Notes: generated by a model not told the origin, from the letters alone. A stretch of DNA of 64,000 nt from Agapetus fuscipes (GCA_951799405.1 OX637343.1:4712001-4776000), one strand, 5' to 3'; positions 52,487 to 63,757 are shown, numbered from the stretch's first letter. Translations and numbers: made by a program.

Positions 52487-52585
52487 ATTCCCCTACATAC
52501 ATTATTTAAGTATTGAATTTACCTACCATATTCAAATTCCCCTACATACATTATTTAAGTATTGATTTTACCTACCATTATTGAA
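52487..52585. repeat. Two tandem ~50-bp repeats
   Basis: TTCCCCTACATACATTATTT ... TTTACCTACCAT occurs twice in a row. Confidence 0.75.
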
Positions 52586-52677
52586 ATGTTTGTATCAATT
52601 TTATTTTTTAATCTGTAAAATTCCAAACAGAAGCCATCCTGCAAACCAGGCCCAACAGATCCCTTATCGTTTTGTCT

Positions 52678-52803
52678 TGTTTGAGTATTGGCGCTTTGCA
52701 GCGATGACCAAGCTCGTACACCTCTGCGGCACTACAACAAGTGTCATAGACCCCTAGAGTCTCTAGAATCTAGGGAGTCTCCCGCACAGGATTTCTTAAA
52801 AAA
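52678..52803 (+). mobile_element. tRNA-derived SINE, type I tail, 3' fragment
   Basis: Starts in the body at TTGAGTATTGGCGCTTTG and ends CCCGCACAGGATTTCTT plus poly(A). The head is lost. Confidence 0.8.
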
Positions 52804-52943
52804 AAAAACATTCAGAGAGTTCCTCCTAGCGTGTTGATAGATGTGAGGGTGCACTGTAACTAGCGCTACCTGTTACATTGCTCCCAAAAATAATTAGGTT
52901 AATTCCTCTCCATTGCGTAAATCCAAAATGTATGGTAAATCCA

Positions 52944-53020
52944 AAATGTATGCTGTAAAAAATGGTTCACTTTGCCAATGCCACTTCTGTTTCAGAGAAG
53001 GTCGGCTAGAGTTTATATGG
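52944..53020 (+). repeat. Short 3' module, partial, near NOSIP exon 3
   Basis: CTGTAAAAAATGGTTCACTT ... TCAGAGAAGGTCGGC, ending ~50 bp before the exon 3 acceptor. Confidence 0.65.
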
Positions 53021-53071
53021 ATGCTCACTTTGCTGGTCTCCTTTGTACATTGGTTTATTTTTCTGTTGTAG

Positions 53072-53245
53072 GTTCGGGTTTGAAACGCAAGGCTGATACA
53101 GAAGTCGCCGCTGGCTCGTCTGTCTCCAACATGATATCTGGCAAGAATAAGCAGCTGCCCAGCTTCTGGGTGCCGTCTCAGCTGCCGGATGCCAAGAGAG
53201 CCAAGATAGAGATGCCCGACAAACAAGTCAAGTGCCCCATCACAG
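53072..53245 (+). CDS. Nosip: NOSIP exon 3
   Basis: Residues 127-185: basic segment GLKRKAD, then LPSFWVPSQLPDAKRAKIEM and KCPIT, the start of the C-terminal U-box half. Acceptor TTGTAG|GTTCGG, donor ACAG|GTAACT. Confidence 0.95.
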
Positions 53246-53484
53246 GTAACTGCAAAACAACAGCAAGCAAAGAATCATTTTAGATCCACGCTGTGTTAAT
53301 CCTGTATCTGGTCCATTTGGATTGCCTGATGTTGACTTTCTCTTGAATGCACTGCACGTAGCGCTCCGACCACCGAGGTGCCTGCTGATGTCTTCGCTGT
53401 TAAGAGAGAACTGGAGAAGGGTGGTTTCTTCTACGAGGGTCACAAACCTCAGCAATGAGGAACAAGATTAAGAAGAAGAACTCT

Positions 53485-53889
53485 TAATCTAGGGGCTCTT
53501 ATCTAGGGGCTCTTATCTAGGGGCTCTTATCTAGGGGCTCTTATCTAGGGGCTCTTATCTAGGGGCTCTTATCTAGGGGCTCTTATCTAGGGGCTCTTAT
53601 CTAGGGGCTCTTATCTAGGGGCTTAACTCTTATCTGTTAACTTAGCTGTTAACTCTTATCTAGGGGCTCTTATCTAGGGGCTTAACTCTTATCTGTTAAC
53701 TTAGCTGTTAACTCTTATCTAGGGGCTCTTATCTAGGGGCTCTTATCTAGGGGCTCTTATCTAGGGGCTTAACTCTTATCTGTTAACTTAGCTGTTAACT
53801 CTTATCTAGGGGCTCTTATCTAGGGGCTCTTATCTAGGGGCTTAACTCTTATCTGTTAACTTAGCTGTTAACTCTTATCTAGGGGCTTT
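53485..53889. repeat. Minisatellite in NOSIP intron 3
   Basis: About 400 bp of a 14-bp unit TTATCTAGGGGCTC, in two grades: runs of the plain unit, and four copies of a longer unit in which TTAACTCTTATCTGTTAACT is inserted. Confidence 0.92.
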
Positions 53890-54413
53890 TTTTATTTAAA
53901 AAAACTTACACTTGGAAACAGGATTTTTAAAGTATTTCCAGTCTATTTTTCAAATAAATTAAGTTCTCAATATCTTAAACAAAACTTTTTCTTTATTGGC
54001 GTCTGCAGGCCGGACCAAATTCTTTCTTGGGCCGTAGTTTGAAGACCCCTGGCTTAGAGAGGTACAACAGAGGAGAGTTGAAAGCAACTCTCCAGTATCA
54101 ACAACGGGCCATGTAAGCCTAAAAATCCAAATCATTATTTTTTGCACTGGATAGGGTAATTTCACTTGTTTATTTTATGTCATAAAATGATTTAAAAAAA
54201 TATATAATATCTGGCGTAGTTTTTAAATTATAGCTCTTTGAAATTTACGTCCCCAAGTAGTCTGGCAGATCCAGTGATGTCACGGCTTGGCTAGCTGACC
54301 GCGCTGTGTTTTAGCGGGACTCAAATTCTCCTTGAACAGTACTCTACACAACCATAGCATTTTCAACCGTATTCCCCACCACTGCAAGTACCCTATTGGT
54401 TGTTTGTGTATAG
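53890..54413. other. Rest of NOSIP intron 3
   Basis: Mixed sequence; no clear element recognised. Acceptor region GTATAG|GCAAGC. Confidence 0.5.
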
Positions 54414-54590
54414 GCAAGCCACTGAAGATGAAGGATTTGGTGGATGTGAAGTGGACGCTGGTGAAGGATCCTGACGACAACAAGTCCCTCATAGCCAAAC
54501 AGAACCGTTACATGTGTCCTGTCACGCATGACGTGCTGGGCAACAATGTAGCGTGCGTGCTGCTGTCCCCCACTGGAGATGTCATCACAG
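54414..54590 (+). CDS. Nosip: NOSIP exon 4
   Basis: Residues 185-244: KPLKMKDLVDVKWTLVKD, then NRYMCPVTHDVLGNNVACVL and SPTGDVIT, the C-terminal U-box half. Donor ACAG|GTACCG. Confidence 0.95.
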
Positions 54591-54959
54591 GTACCGTAAA
54601 GCCACATGTTACTTACACCACGTCCCCTGAGTGCTTGTTTGGCTTATCTGCCATTTGATTCAAAGATGACCTTTCTGTGAAATTGTCTTAAGAATAACAT
54701 TTCACACAACCTGAGCTAAGAAAAAACATAAAACACAATAATATCAGAGCCGTTTTAACTATTTTTGGAATCAATTTCCACTTTTCATAAGACGTATTTG
54801 CCCAGTACACATACAAACATGCTCATGTGGAATTACCTCTGATAGACACAAGACAAACAAGCACTTTCCTTCTCATTGTGCGTCAAAATGTTGGCTCATA
54901 GAAGTTTTATTTCTCTTCTTTTTGCCACTACTTGAAGTATAAATTGATTGCTAAATGCG

Positions 54960-55715
54960 CATTGAAACTCAGACAAATAATTGTCAAATTTCACGTGTGG
55001 TCAGTTGTGTTTTATGGTATCAAGGCATGGACTCTCAACGCTAATACCATTAACTGCTTAAAGGCGTTTCAAATGTGGATCCACTGAAGAATGTTAAGAA
55101 CATCTAGGACTGACATGACAAGTAACAGTGAAGTATTGCTTAAAGTAAATGCTAGAGAATTGTTCGCAATAATCAAGCTCCATCTTCTTCTTCTTCCTTA
55201 GCCATCTCTCCACTGCTGGATATAGGCCTCTTCCATGTTTCTCCACTCCTTTGTATCCTGTGCCCTCTGAATCCATTTCCGCCCCGCGACTGGAACAATG
55301 TCATCTGACCATCTTTTTTGTGGTCTGCCAACGCTTCTTTTATCTTCCCATGGTCGCCATTTGAGGATTTTCGTTGCCCATCGGTTGTCATCTCGTCTTG
55401 CCATATGGCCTGCCCATTGCCATTTTAGTTTTGCAATACGATCCATGATGTCTGTGACTTTTCAAGCTCCATAAAACTTCATATTTCGGTCACATAATGA
55501 GGAGAGAAAAATATGCCATCCTACAACTGGTCATAAAAGAGAAAATTGAGAGCCGTAGAGTGGCTGGAAGAAAGTGGCTTTCCTGGCTTCAGAACATTCC
55601 AGAGTGGACCGGGATGAGAGGATGAGAGGTGTGGAGGAGCTGTTTCGTGCTGCCCAGAACAGAGAAAAATTCTCCCAGGTGATCGTCAACGTCGGAGACA
55701 CCCGACAAGACATGT
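54960..55715 (+). pseudogene. RTE-like LINE C-terminal fragment split by another LINE
   Basis: Plus-strand coding similarity (VVFYGIKAWTLNANTI, KAFQMWI, then GVEELFRAAQNREKFSQVI) interrupted at 55184-55462. Several stops. Confidence 0.75.
55184..55462 (-). mobile_element. RTE-like LINE 3' end, nested
   Basis: Minus strand: MDRIAKLKWQWAGHMARRDD, RSVGRPQKRWSDDI, WRNMEEAYIQQW, with a GAA-repeat tail. Flanked by an 11-bp duplication TCAAGCTCCAT (55173-55183, 55463-55473). Confidence 0.9.
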
Positions 55716-56044
55716 AAAGGGAAAAAAGAGCACATCAGTTTTGAAGATTCAATCATGTATTCCATATGATCAATATATCGCCACCTCAAAAGTAAAACTC
55801 ATTAAGTGCTGATTTACTGATTTGAGAAATTGTGGATAAAAACATTATTGGGGGTAATTTCTCATAGTAAGAGAACTAATTTTAAGGCAGTGCTCATGAC
55901 AAATCTCTAACCTACAAAATTTTCACACTTAGTGTTTTTTCTAAGAACCATCTTAGTACAGTTGCATTGGCCACAAACGAAATGTGTGACGATGCAACAA
56001 AATAAATCCCCAAAACTTGCTAAACAATGGATTGGCGCAACCAT

Positions 56045-56160
56045 AGCCTTACACCAACTGGGTTTTGCTTGAAATTGGCGCTGACAGGGACAAGCTCGCA
56101 GAGGGCTCTTGAGGTGTGATTCACAGAAAACAGCCTCACCAAATAAATCATGGTAATATT
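56045..56160 (+). mobile_element. SINE fragment, type II tail
   Basis: CTTACACCAACTGGGTTTTG then GCAGAGGGCTCTTGAGGTGT and AAATAAATCATGGTAATATT. Confidence 0.7.
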
Positions 56161-56562
56161 GTTACGAACTTGGAATACTTAAGTCTACGTGCATGCATAA
56201 ATAGAACAATTTAGCTCTAGTATGATGGTGGTACTGTTACGAACTACGAACTTCAAAGTACCTACGTGTGCCTGTACGGGTACAATAGTGTGTTTAAAAC
56301 CGTCTGGTATGATCCATCATGGTAGTGGAACAACTGTCTAGTATAATCTAGAGCAGAGATTGAATAATCTGGAATATGCAAGAAAGATCTCTTTTGTACC
56401 TTTATAAAAGGACTGCAATGTGGCATCAGCAGAGTAGTCGCTTCAAGCATTTTTCCGTGAAAGACCAATAAGTGATTATTGTAAATTGTGAACCAAACCG
56501 TGTAAAAGAAATTCTGTTAAAATAAAAAATTGCTGTTTAATCAAAATTAAATTTGTCATGTA

Positions 56563-56822
56563 TGTTCCTTGACTTATAGGTTGTTATGCGGCTGACCACC
56601 CATACTGTAAAAAATTGGTTCACTTTGCCAATGTCACCCCTGTTTCAGGGAAGGACGGCAAGAGTTGCAAGGCTTATGTTCATTTAAGATTGGGTTTTTA
56701 TATTGTAGGTCCACATGCGGCATGTGTTAGTGCGAAATTATACAGATCTGCTTGTGGGAATGCATTTAATATAAATCTTAAATGATATATATCTTTGCAG
56801 CTTAGATTAGATTAGATTAGAT
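56563..56822 (+). repeat. Short 3' module, full
   Basis: Ends with TTAGA repeats and lies 61 bp before exon 5. Confidence 0.75.
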
Positions 56823-56882
56823 TAATTAAAAGAGAACACAGTAAAATTATTACAGTATTACTATTATTATTATTATTTACAG

Positions 56883-57046
56883 AGGAATGCTACAACAAGC
56901 TGGTGAAGAAGGACATGGTGCATCCGTTGACGGGAGAGAAGCTCAAGCCGGAGCAGGTCATCAAACTGCAGAGGGGAGGAACTGGCTACAGCACCACCAA
57001 CCAGCAGCTGCAGGGGACCACCGCCAGACCCGTGCTGCAGGCGTAA
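56883..57046 (+). CDS. Nosip: NOSIP exon 5 and stop
   Basis: Residues 244-297: ECYNKLVKKDMVHPLTGEKL, then VIKLQRGGTGY and the conserved end RPVLQA, stop TAA 57044-57046. Acceptor TTACAG|AGGAAT. No poly(A) signal identified with confidence; a LINE remnant begins within ~60 bp. Confidence 0.95.
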
Positions 57047-57099
57047 ATGTGAAGCAATCCTCCTCAGTCCACTCATGGACTTAGGCTCCCTCCAATTCT

Positions 57100-57410
57100 C
57101 TCTAACTCTGTCTATTGGCTGTTGTGTTCTGCTATCCTCTGCCTGCAGTTCTCTTAATGTCGTCCAGCCACCTCAGTTGGGGTCTCCCCACTCTCCGCTT
57201 GGGCATTCTGGGCCGCCTTTGGACGATCCTTTTCAGCCACCTGTCATGGTTCTGCCTTGCGAAGCGACCAGCCCAGCGCCACTTTAAGCAGGCCACTCGC
57301 TGTATGACATCAGTGACATCAGTGCGTCTACGGATCTCCTGGTTTGGAACTTTGTCTCTGAGGCTGATTCCCAGCATCCTCCTTTCAATAGCTCTTTGGC
57401 ACATCCTCAG
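57100..57410 (-). pseudogene. RTE-like LINE C-terminal fragment
   Basis: Minus strand: AIERRMLGISLRDKVPNQEI, VACLKWRWAGRFARQ, RRVGRPQLRWLDDI, ending TAGRG. Same family type as 55184-55462. Confidence 0.85.
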
Positions 57411-57558
57411 TTATGCAAAGAAATGTGCAGCAAATCTTAATTACATTGAACCACAAAGTTGGTCTAATTCAAGTGTGTGTATGGTGCAGAAGAAAATTGG
57501 CTCCTTTGATGTTTACATTGATACAACTTGGTTTATTTCTTGATATATTTTTTGGATA

Positions 57559-58152
57559 TTCCTTGACTGATGGGTTGGTATGAGGCTCACCCCCCATGCT
57601 GTAAAAACTTGGTTCACTTTTGCCAATGCCACCCCGGTTTCAGGGGAAGGCGGTAGGAGCTGCAAGGCTATGTTTATACGCTATAGTTTAAGCGCCCTTG
57701 GGGTGGCTAGTGCCACTAAACGACGCTGTATACAAATTGTCCAATTATTATTATTATTTATGTGAGGTTTGGTTTATTTTGTATGTACACACTATAAATT
57801 TGTCGTGTATGTTTCTTGACTCATAGGTTGGTATGCGGCTGACAACCCATGCTATATAAAATGGTTCACTTTGCCAATGTCATCCCTGTTACAGGGAAGG
57901 TTGGCAAGAGTTGCAGGGTGTATGTCCATTTGAGATTTGGGTTTTTATATTGTAAGTCCACATGCAGCATGTTTAAGCGCTAACTTATATGTGTCTGCTT
58001 GTAAAAAATGTATATAATGTGAATCCCCAATGTTACATATCTTTGCAACCTAGATTAGATTAGATACGCACGCTGCATGTGTAAGCGCGAACTTACATAC
58101 ATTAAATATGAGCCTTAAAATATCAATATATCTTTGAAACTTTGATTATAGA
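57559..58152 (+). repeat. Cluster of short 3' modules with L2-like tails
   Basis: 57559-57690 module (partial), 57690-57765 L2-like LINE 3' end with ATT tail, 57813-58065 full module with TTAGA tail, 58066-58152 partial module. Confidence 0.7.
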
Positions 58153-58159
58153 TACAGAG

Positions 58160-58420
58160 TGACGCCGTAAACAGGCTTCAACTGCCTCTTCGACGGAACA
58201 GAACCGGTTTCGGAGACAGGGCTTTTAGTTCGGCTGGTCCATCCTGCTGGAATAGTCTACCTCTGGAGTTGAGAACAGAGACCAGTGTTGGCAGTTTCAG
58301 GAAGTTGCTTAAGACACATTTGTTTAACAGAAGCTTCAACACATATAAGCGCCCTTGGGGTGGCTAGTGCCACTAAACGGCGCTGTATACAAATTGTCCA
58401 ATTATTATTATTATTAAAGA
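58160..58420 (+). mobile_element. L2/CR1-like LINE 3' end with ATT tail
   Basis: Codes RNRTGFGDRAFSSAGPSCWN, SLPLELRTE, FRKLLKTHLFN; then GCGCCCTTGGGGTGGCTAGT and ATTATTATT. The same tail occurs at 57690-57765. Confidence 0.8.
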
Positions 58421-58800
58421 TATAGAAAATATAAATGTATTATTGTAGATCTTGTATTTGTTTATAAGTTGTATGGATTAAAGTTAAATAAAGATTTTTG
58501 TTTTTAATCCTTGTTTCTAAGCCAGATAGGTTTTATCTGTTTAAACATATTAGAAGATAACAAGAGATTAGTGCAAAATAAAGTTGTGTTATCAATGCAA
58601 AGATAAAACACTTGACAAAGTAAACAGGCATTGTGTACATTCAACAATTTAAACTATCTAGTCCACGCCTAATCCTAGAGATATGCAAGCTGCTGGAGGC
58701 ATTGCGGTGACCAGGGCTGGAAGTCTCAACACCACGGTAATTCTTACCTACCGAATATCGGCAATATTTGTATGAAGACCTGTCAATCCAAAATGGCCGC
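58421..58800. other. Non-coding stretch
   Basis: 58720-58775 recurs inverted at 58920-58980 (ATTCTTACCTACCGAATATT), flanking the LINE X tail. No gene. Confidence 0.45.
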
Positions 58801-58917
58801 AAGTGATGGATATGAATGAATTGAAAGAGGAATGTAAGGATAGGAAAAAATAGAGGCAGCTCTGCAGAGGCTCTGGCCACCCCTAGCGGAATGACGACAG
58901 AGTTACAGTTACAGTTA
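58801..58917 (+). mobile_element. LINE X 3' end
   Basis: DMNELKEECKDRKK, stop, CTCTGGCCACCCCTAGCGGA and AGTTAC repeats. Confidence 0.75.
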
Positions 58918-59169
58918 CAAATATTACCAATATTCGGTAGGTAAGAATTACCATGGTGATGAGACTTCCAGCCCAGGTCCAGATTTAGTACCTACGGCTT
59001 GAGCCGGTTTGAGCAGTACTACCCAACCAGGAGACCAAAAGAATAGGGTTATTTCACTTTTTTATTTAACAAAATGATAAGACTACATTTTTAAAAATAC
59101 ATCTGCGTTTTTACAAAAATAATATCAGGCTTAGTTTTTTTATTTATAGCTCTTTAAAATTCATGCATT

Positions 59170-59728
59170 TTCAATTTCCAGTTAAACAGGGAATTCATAG
59201 TCTATATCTAAAGCACCAACAAATTTCCCATTGAAAAAGGCGTTAGACAGGGCGACACTATTTCTTCAAAATGATTTACTGCGGTCCTGGAATATGCCTT
59301 TAAAAACCTTCATTGGGAAGAAAAAGGTATCAAAGTAAATGGAGCTTACATGAACAATCTGAGATTTGCAGATGATATTGTTCTTATAGATCTGGAAGAC
59401 GCCCGTGAGATGTTAGAAGAGCTCATTACGGAGACAAAAAAAGTGGGGCTCCTTATCAACGGCGAAAAAACAAAGATCATGACAAATCTCATCCTGGGTG
59501 GTAAGATTGTCATCGACAGCCGACCAATAGAAGAGGTCCATGATTATAAATACATGGTCATAATATTGCAGTTTCCAGAGACAACCAAATGACTGAACCG
59601 CAAAGGAGGATGTCTCTAGGATGGGCGGCCAATGGTAATCTTAAGAAGTTCTTCACCAGCAACATCCCCCAGTGCCTGAAACGGAAACTGTACGACCAGT
59701 GTGTCCCGCCAGTTATGACGTTTTTTTG
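59170..59728 (+). pseudogene. RTE-like LINE RT fragment
   Basis: Codes PIEKGVRQGDTIS, then NNLRFADDIVLIDLEDAREM (RT active site FADD) and TSNIPQCLKRKLYDQCVPPV, with a stop near 59270 and a frameshift near 59580. Joined to a mariner remnant at 59728. Confidence 0.85.
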
Positions 59729-59905
59729 ATCAGAAGTCCCAAAATTTCTACAGCAACGGGATCATATCTCTACCTACAAGATGGCAGATAGTCTACGAAC
59801 AAAATGGCACATATGTACTGTAATTAAATGAAAATTAACTTTGAAAAAAAAAGACCTGAATTTTCCAATAAAATGCGAAGAAACTTTTTCCCTGACCTAA
59901 TATTT
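59728..59905 (+). mobile_element. Mariner 3' end
   Basis: Last part of transposase and the TIR GAAACTTTTTCCCTGACC; inverse-oriented homolog of 23119-23290. Confidence 0.8.
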
Positions 59906-59907
59906 TG

Positions 59908-60180
59908 AAGCAATGTAACATTATTAGTGAAAAGAAATGACAGGAGAAATCATTTTAACTTGCAAATCTTGTACTTATCGTATAACGTCGAAGTAGAAAG
60001 AGACAAAAATATTTCCGTCTCTTAGCCCTCATCTGCGAGATACTAAAAAAAAAAATTGAAAAAAAAAAAAACATTTTTACTTCATTTGCATTGTGTGACA
60101 CGACATTATGTGTTCAAATCTTTAATTTATACTTTCATTGCACTGTTTATGTGAGACATTCCTTCTACAATGATTTAGAG
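59908..60180. repeat. Unclassified dispersed repeat, second copy
   Basis: Matches 40100-40370; continues at 60978-61045 after the hAT insertions. Confidence 0.5.
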
Positions 60181-60186
60181 CAGTGA

Positions 60187-60538
60187 TTGCCAAAGTGGTC
60201 GATGTATCCCGTCGACCCCTGGGGTCAACGGGATACTCGATGGGGGTCTACATTGACCTGACATAAAAATGGGGGTCTACAAGTCGTAAGAAGGGGTCTA
60301 CGAAGAATTATACAAACTCGTGGCCACCAATCTATCAAATTGCGTGTCTATCCCCCCCCCCATCCCTTCGCCCCGTCAACAGCATTTTCAGCACATTCGT
60401 GCCTACCCCCCCCCTCCCCCCCGTCGGTGATATTTAAGATATAAAACAATTTTTCGGGGGTCCACCCCGGAACCCCAAAATTTTCGAGTCTAAGTTCGAA
60501 GAAGGGGTCTATGAGAAATAAAAGTTTAGCAGCCTATG
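60187..60538 (+). mobile_element. Possible hAT-like fragment
   Basis: Starts CAGTGATTGCCAAAGTGG, a hAT-like end, with repeated GGGGTCTAC phrases and long C runs (60351-60362, 60407-60422). No matching inverted end found. Confidence 0.4.
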
Positions 60539-60546
60539 ATGTAGAG

Positions 60547-60977
60547 CAGTGGTTCCCAAACTTTTAATTTCGCGTACCACTAATGAAATTATAAATCAGT
60601 GGCGTACCACTGAAGTACAACAGTTTAAAAAATCATTCAAATGGTAAAGTAATAAAAACTGCAACTGTTAATGAAAACATTATGCTTATTTATTTATTAT
60701 AGAAAAAAATACAATACTCTTAGTGCAGGGGTGTCCAACATTAGTATTTTTGTAATCGTGGCGGGACAGGCCTTTCTTAGTCTGAAAAATGGTGCTGCAT
60801 GTTCGAAACAAAAGAGGAAATATTTGGCTCAGTTGTACTTAACTTTAAGCGCGAAATTGAAAAACGTTTTATCTTATTATTAACTATGTATTTCCTATGG
60901 CCATGGCTGCTTGCGTACCACCTTGAGAAGCGTCGCGTACCACTGGTGGTACGCGTACCATAGTTTGGGAACCACTG
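60547..60977 (+). mobile_element. hAT MITE
   Basis: 431 bp with TIRs CAGTGGTTCCCAAACTTT / AAACTATGGT...GGGAACCACTG and a perfect 8-bp duplication ATGTAGAG (60539-60546, 60978-60985). No transposase. Confidence 0.92.
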
Positions 60978-61169
60978 ATGTAGAGCATAGATAAATATAC
61001 TATAACACTACGTATATAGCGTTTAAAACTCAACAGCATGCTTACATGGTTTTCTCAGACAAATTAAAGTTTTTCCTATTTACTATGAGAGAAAACACAA
61101 AAAAAAACTGTGAAAATCCTGTTGTTAACAATTTTTTCATGAGCACTGCTTTACAGTTCGTTCCTCCAG

Positions 61170-62205
61170 TTCTTGTTTGCCGTATAGACCAATTCTGTCA
61201 AATATAACTTTTTAAAAAATTGATTATTTTTCAATAAAAAATTAAAAAATAAAAGAAATTAAAAACTTTGTTTTATTCCACTTTTATTGTTTTTGAGTAT
61301 GTTACAAACGTTTTCGGAATACCTTCCATCATCGGGTAACAACAATTACTAAAATCAAACTTAAAAATTAAGACATGGGTGTGGGATCTATTGGTGGTAA
61401 GGGAGGGGGTAGCAAGGTAGGTATGTGGGAGGGAGATGGTGAGTTTTGGGGCGGAGCTAATATTGTTAGGAGAGGAGACGTAATGGCGGGAAGTTGAATA
61501 TTTAGCATATTACTTTTATTTCTATGTTTATTTATCTCTAATATTTCTAATATGGCGAGAGAAAAAGGACACAGTTTTAATATAGATAATTTAGAATTAA
61601 TAAATAGCTGCCAAAAAGGGAGAAAGTTGGACATATTAGAAATATTAGAGATAAATAAACATAGAAATAAAAGTAATATGCTAAATATTCAACTTCCCGC
61701 CATTACGTCTCCTCTCCTAACAATATTAGCTCCGCCCCAAAACTCACCATCTCCCTCCCACATACCTACCTTGCTACCCCCTCCCTTACCACCAATAGAT
61801 CCCACACCCATGTCTTAATTTTTAAGTTTGATTTTAGTAATTGTTGTTACCCGATGATGGAAGGTATTCCGAAAACGTTTGTAACATACTCAAAAACAAT
61901 AAAAGTGGAATAAAACAAAGTTTTTAATTTATTTTATTTTTTAATTTTTTATTGAAAAATAATCAATTTTTTAAAATGAATTTCCACAGTGTTTCACAAA
62001 AATCTTTTCAAAATTTATAACTTTTTAATCAAATTCTACCCAATCTGAGAGAAGAAAAAACGTAAAACTCGATAATGTGAGAGTTGTCTTAAATATTTTT
62101 TAAATCAATTTCCTGTTTTCATAAGACACATTGGTCCAGTACACATGCAAACATTGCTCATGTGAAATTATTTAAATGGTCTATACGGCAAACAAGAACT
62201 AAGGC
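61170..62205. mobile_element. TIR element split by a Penelope palindrome
   Basis: AGTTCTTGTTTGCCGTATAG at 61173 is inverted at 62180-62202, with related sequence at 54700-54840. Between them sits the palindrome 61212-61976. Confidence 0.5.
61212..61976. mobile_element. Large Penelope-type palindrome
   Basis: Two ~340-bp arms (61212-61553, 61635-61976), near identical in inverted orientation, around an ~82-bp spacer. The plus-strand frame 61552-61818 (GHSFNIDNLELI, KLDILEILEINKHRNKSN) resembles the C-terminus of Penelope proteins. Each arm has GATGATGG - hairpin - CCGAAAACG (61309-61337, 61850-61878). Confidence 0.75.
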
Positions 62206-62286
62206 AGCGAGTTAGTACTTTATAAGTTCCATGTTCCGTATTTACATTTAGTAAAAAAAAATCATACCATTATTATATATATTTAC

Positions 62287-62515
62287 CGGTCCGTAGTCCA
62301 GTGGTAACACTTCGGACTCGTAAATCGAAGGTTGTGGGTTCGAATCCCGGCGGAGCACAAACAATATACCATTTATATTTTTAAATTTGCTCTTCGCTGG
62401 GTTGAAAAATTCATAAACCTTTATCAATTAAAAGGTCCATCCAGCCTTACAACAACTGGGTCTAGGATCTTAGGAAATAAATCATCCTAATATTATTATT
62501 ATACCTATGTATTTA
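62287..62515 (+). mobile_element. tRNA-derived SINE, short type II-like copy
   Basis: Best-preserved head (GTAGTCCAGTGGTAACAC; box B GGGTTCGAATCCC). The body is internally shortened and ends AAATAAATCATCCTAATATT plus ATT repeats. Confidence 0.85.
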
Positions 62516-62883
62516 TTTTACTCTCTCCGCACTCCGGACCACCTCCAAGCTCCTCAGTCGGTGGGCGACCTCAGCCAGTGATGGGTGTCTGTGAGACATG
62601 TTCTACGCAGTTTTCAAAAATTCAATTGCGATCTAATATTGTCTGTGGAAACTGAATTAAAAATATAATCAAAGCAGCTGTTTTATTGTTTAATTTAACA
62701 ACAAAGAAATGTGTGAAAAGTTTGAACAATTAAATGTGTGTGAAATATTCAAACATGAGTAACTATTGGTAACAATAACCATGTAATAATTATCAAATAT
62801 TATATTGTCACTCACATTTTTTTTCAAACATTAGATTGTTCGATGAAAATTGTTTTTTTTTTGTATTTATTTTAACTGTGTAA
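62516..62883. other. Non-coding stretch
   Basis: A GC-richer patch at 62521-62615 is followed by AT-rich sequence. No feature recognised. Confidence 0.4.
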
Positions 62884-63125
62884 TCTGTAATCTAAGTTGC
62901 AAAGATATTATATTATTTTTTAAATTCATACAGAACGTACCTATTCCCACGAACAGACACGTGTAAATGCTGCATGTCTACTACCGAATTTGAAAACCCA
63001 AACCTCGGATGAACATGAACCCTGCAACTTTTCCCGACCTTTTCTTCAACAGGGCTGACATTGGAAAAGTGAACCATTTTTTTTGCAGTATGGGCGGTCA
63101 GCTTCAAACCAACCTATAAGCCAAG
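62884..63125 (-). repeat. Short 3' module
   Basis: Diverged minus-strand copy. Confidence 0.65.
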
Positions 63126-63429
63126 GGACACTTATGATTATTTAGTTTTTTTAAACCATAAAATCAATGCATAAAATAAAAATATATTTTTAGTTGTAAT
63201 TGACTACCCACGTCCTATGCGTTCGGGGTAGGATTAAATTCTTTTTGGGCTAAATTTGACCAAACACTGCAGTTGACATTTTGGTGGCTTTTATTTAGAA
63301 AAGATCAAGGGTGCGTCTTGTTCGTTCTTCTTCTTCTCAATCTGTATTCCAAGGACCGAAAAGAATGGCTGTTGATTTGCAATGTTGGCGGCTAGGACAT
63401 GTAGGTAATTTTGTTTTAAACTTTAATTC

Positions 63430-63757
63430 GCAACTAAAAAACGCAACTAAGCTACACATGTAGTGTAACTTCTTGCCGCGTTATCTCCGAAGCGGTGCAT
63501 GTGGCGAGTTGAACCTTTTTTATTTTTACAGGTAAAGGGGCCGGCCTTACGCCAACCACTTCAGTTGAAGTGGGGGTTTTCCAGCTGCCGAGAGAGCTGG
63601 TACTCATTTCTTGTGAAGGCTGAGTAAACCTTGCCGGTATTTTATTTTTGTGTTTGAAATAAACACCGAAACGCGAAATCATTTCTGACACCATCGGGTG
63701 GGATTCGAACCCGAGCTCACGGCATGGAATGCAAGCACTCTACCAACTGAGCTATCG
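63430..63757 (-). mobile_element. Second tRNA-derived SINE family
   Basis: Minus strand starts with a tRNA-like head (box A TAGCTCAGTTGGTAGAGT; box B GGGTTCGAATCCC) and continues into the body shared with 22080-22260. The acceptor ends do not pair well, so a functional tRNA is unlikely. Confidence 0.75.

Larger units (their letters stand above)
54591..56882 (+). other. NOSIP intron 4
   Basis: 2.3 kb with nested LINE fragments (54960-55715), a type II SINE tail (56045-56160) and a module (56563-56822). 55716-56044 and 56161-56562 show no recognised feature; 54700-54840 resembles 62050-62200. Confidence 0.85.

Noticed and set aside
53485..53889. CRISPR-like array
   Set aside because: No unique spacers; it is a minisatellite in a eukaryotic intron.
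61368..61634. Second 88-residue proline-rich protein on the minus strand
   Set aside because: It is the mirror image produced by the palindrome, not an independent gene.
63690..63757. Functional tRNA gene
   Set aside because: Boxes A and B are good but the acceptor arms do not pair and the sequence continues into a SINE body.
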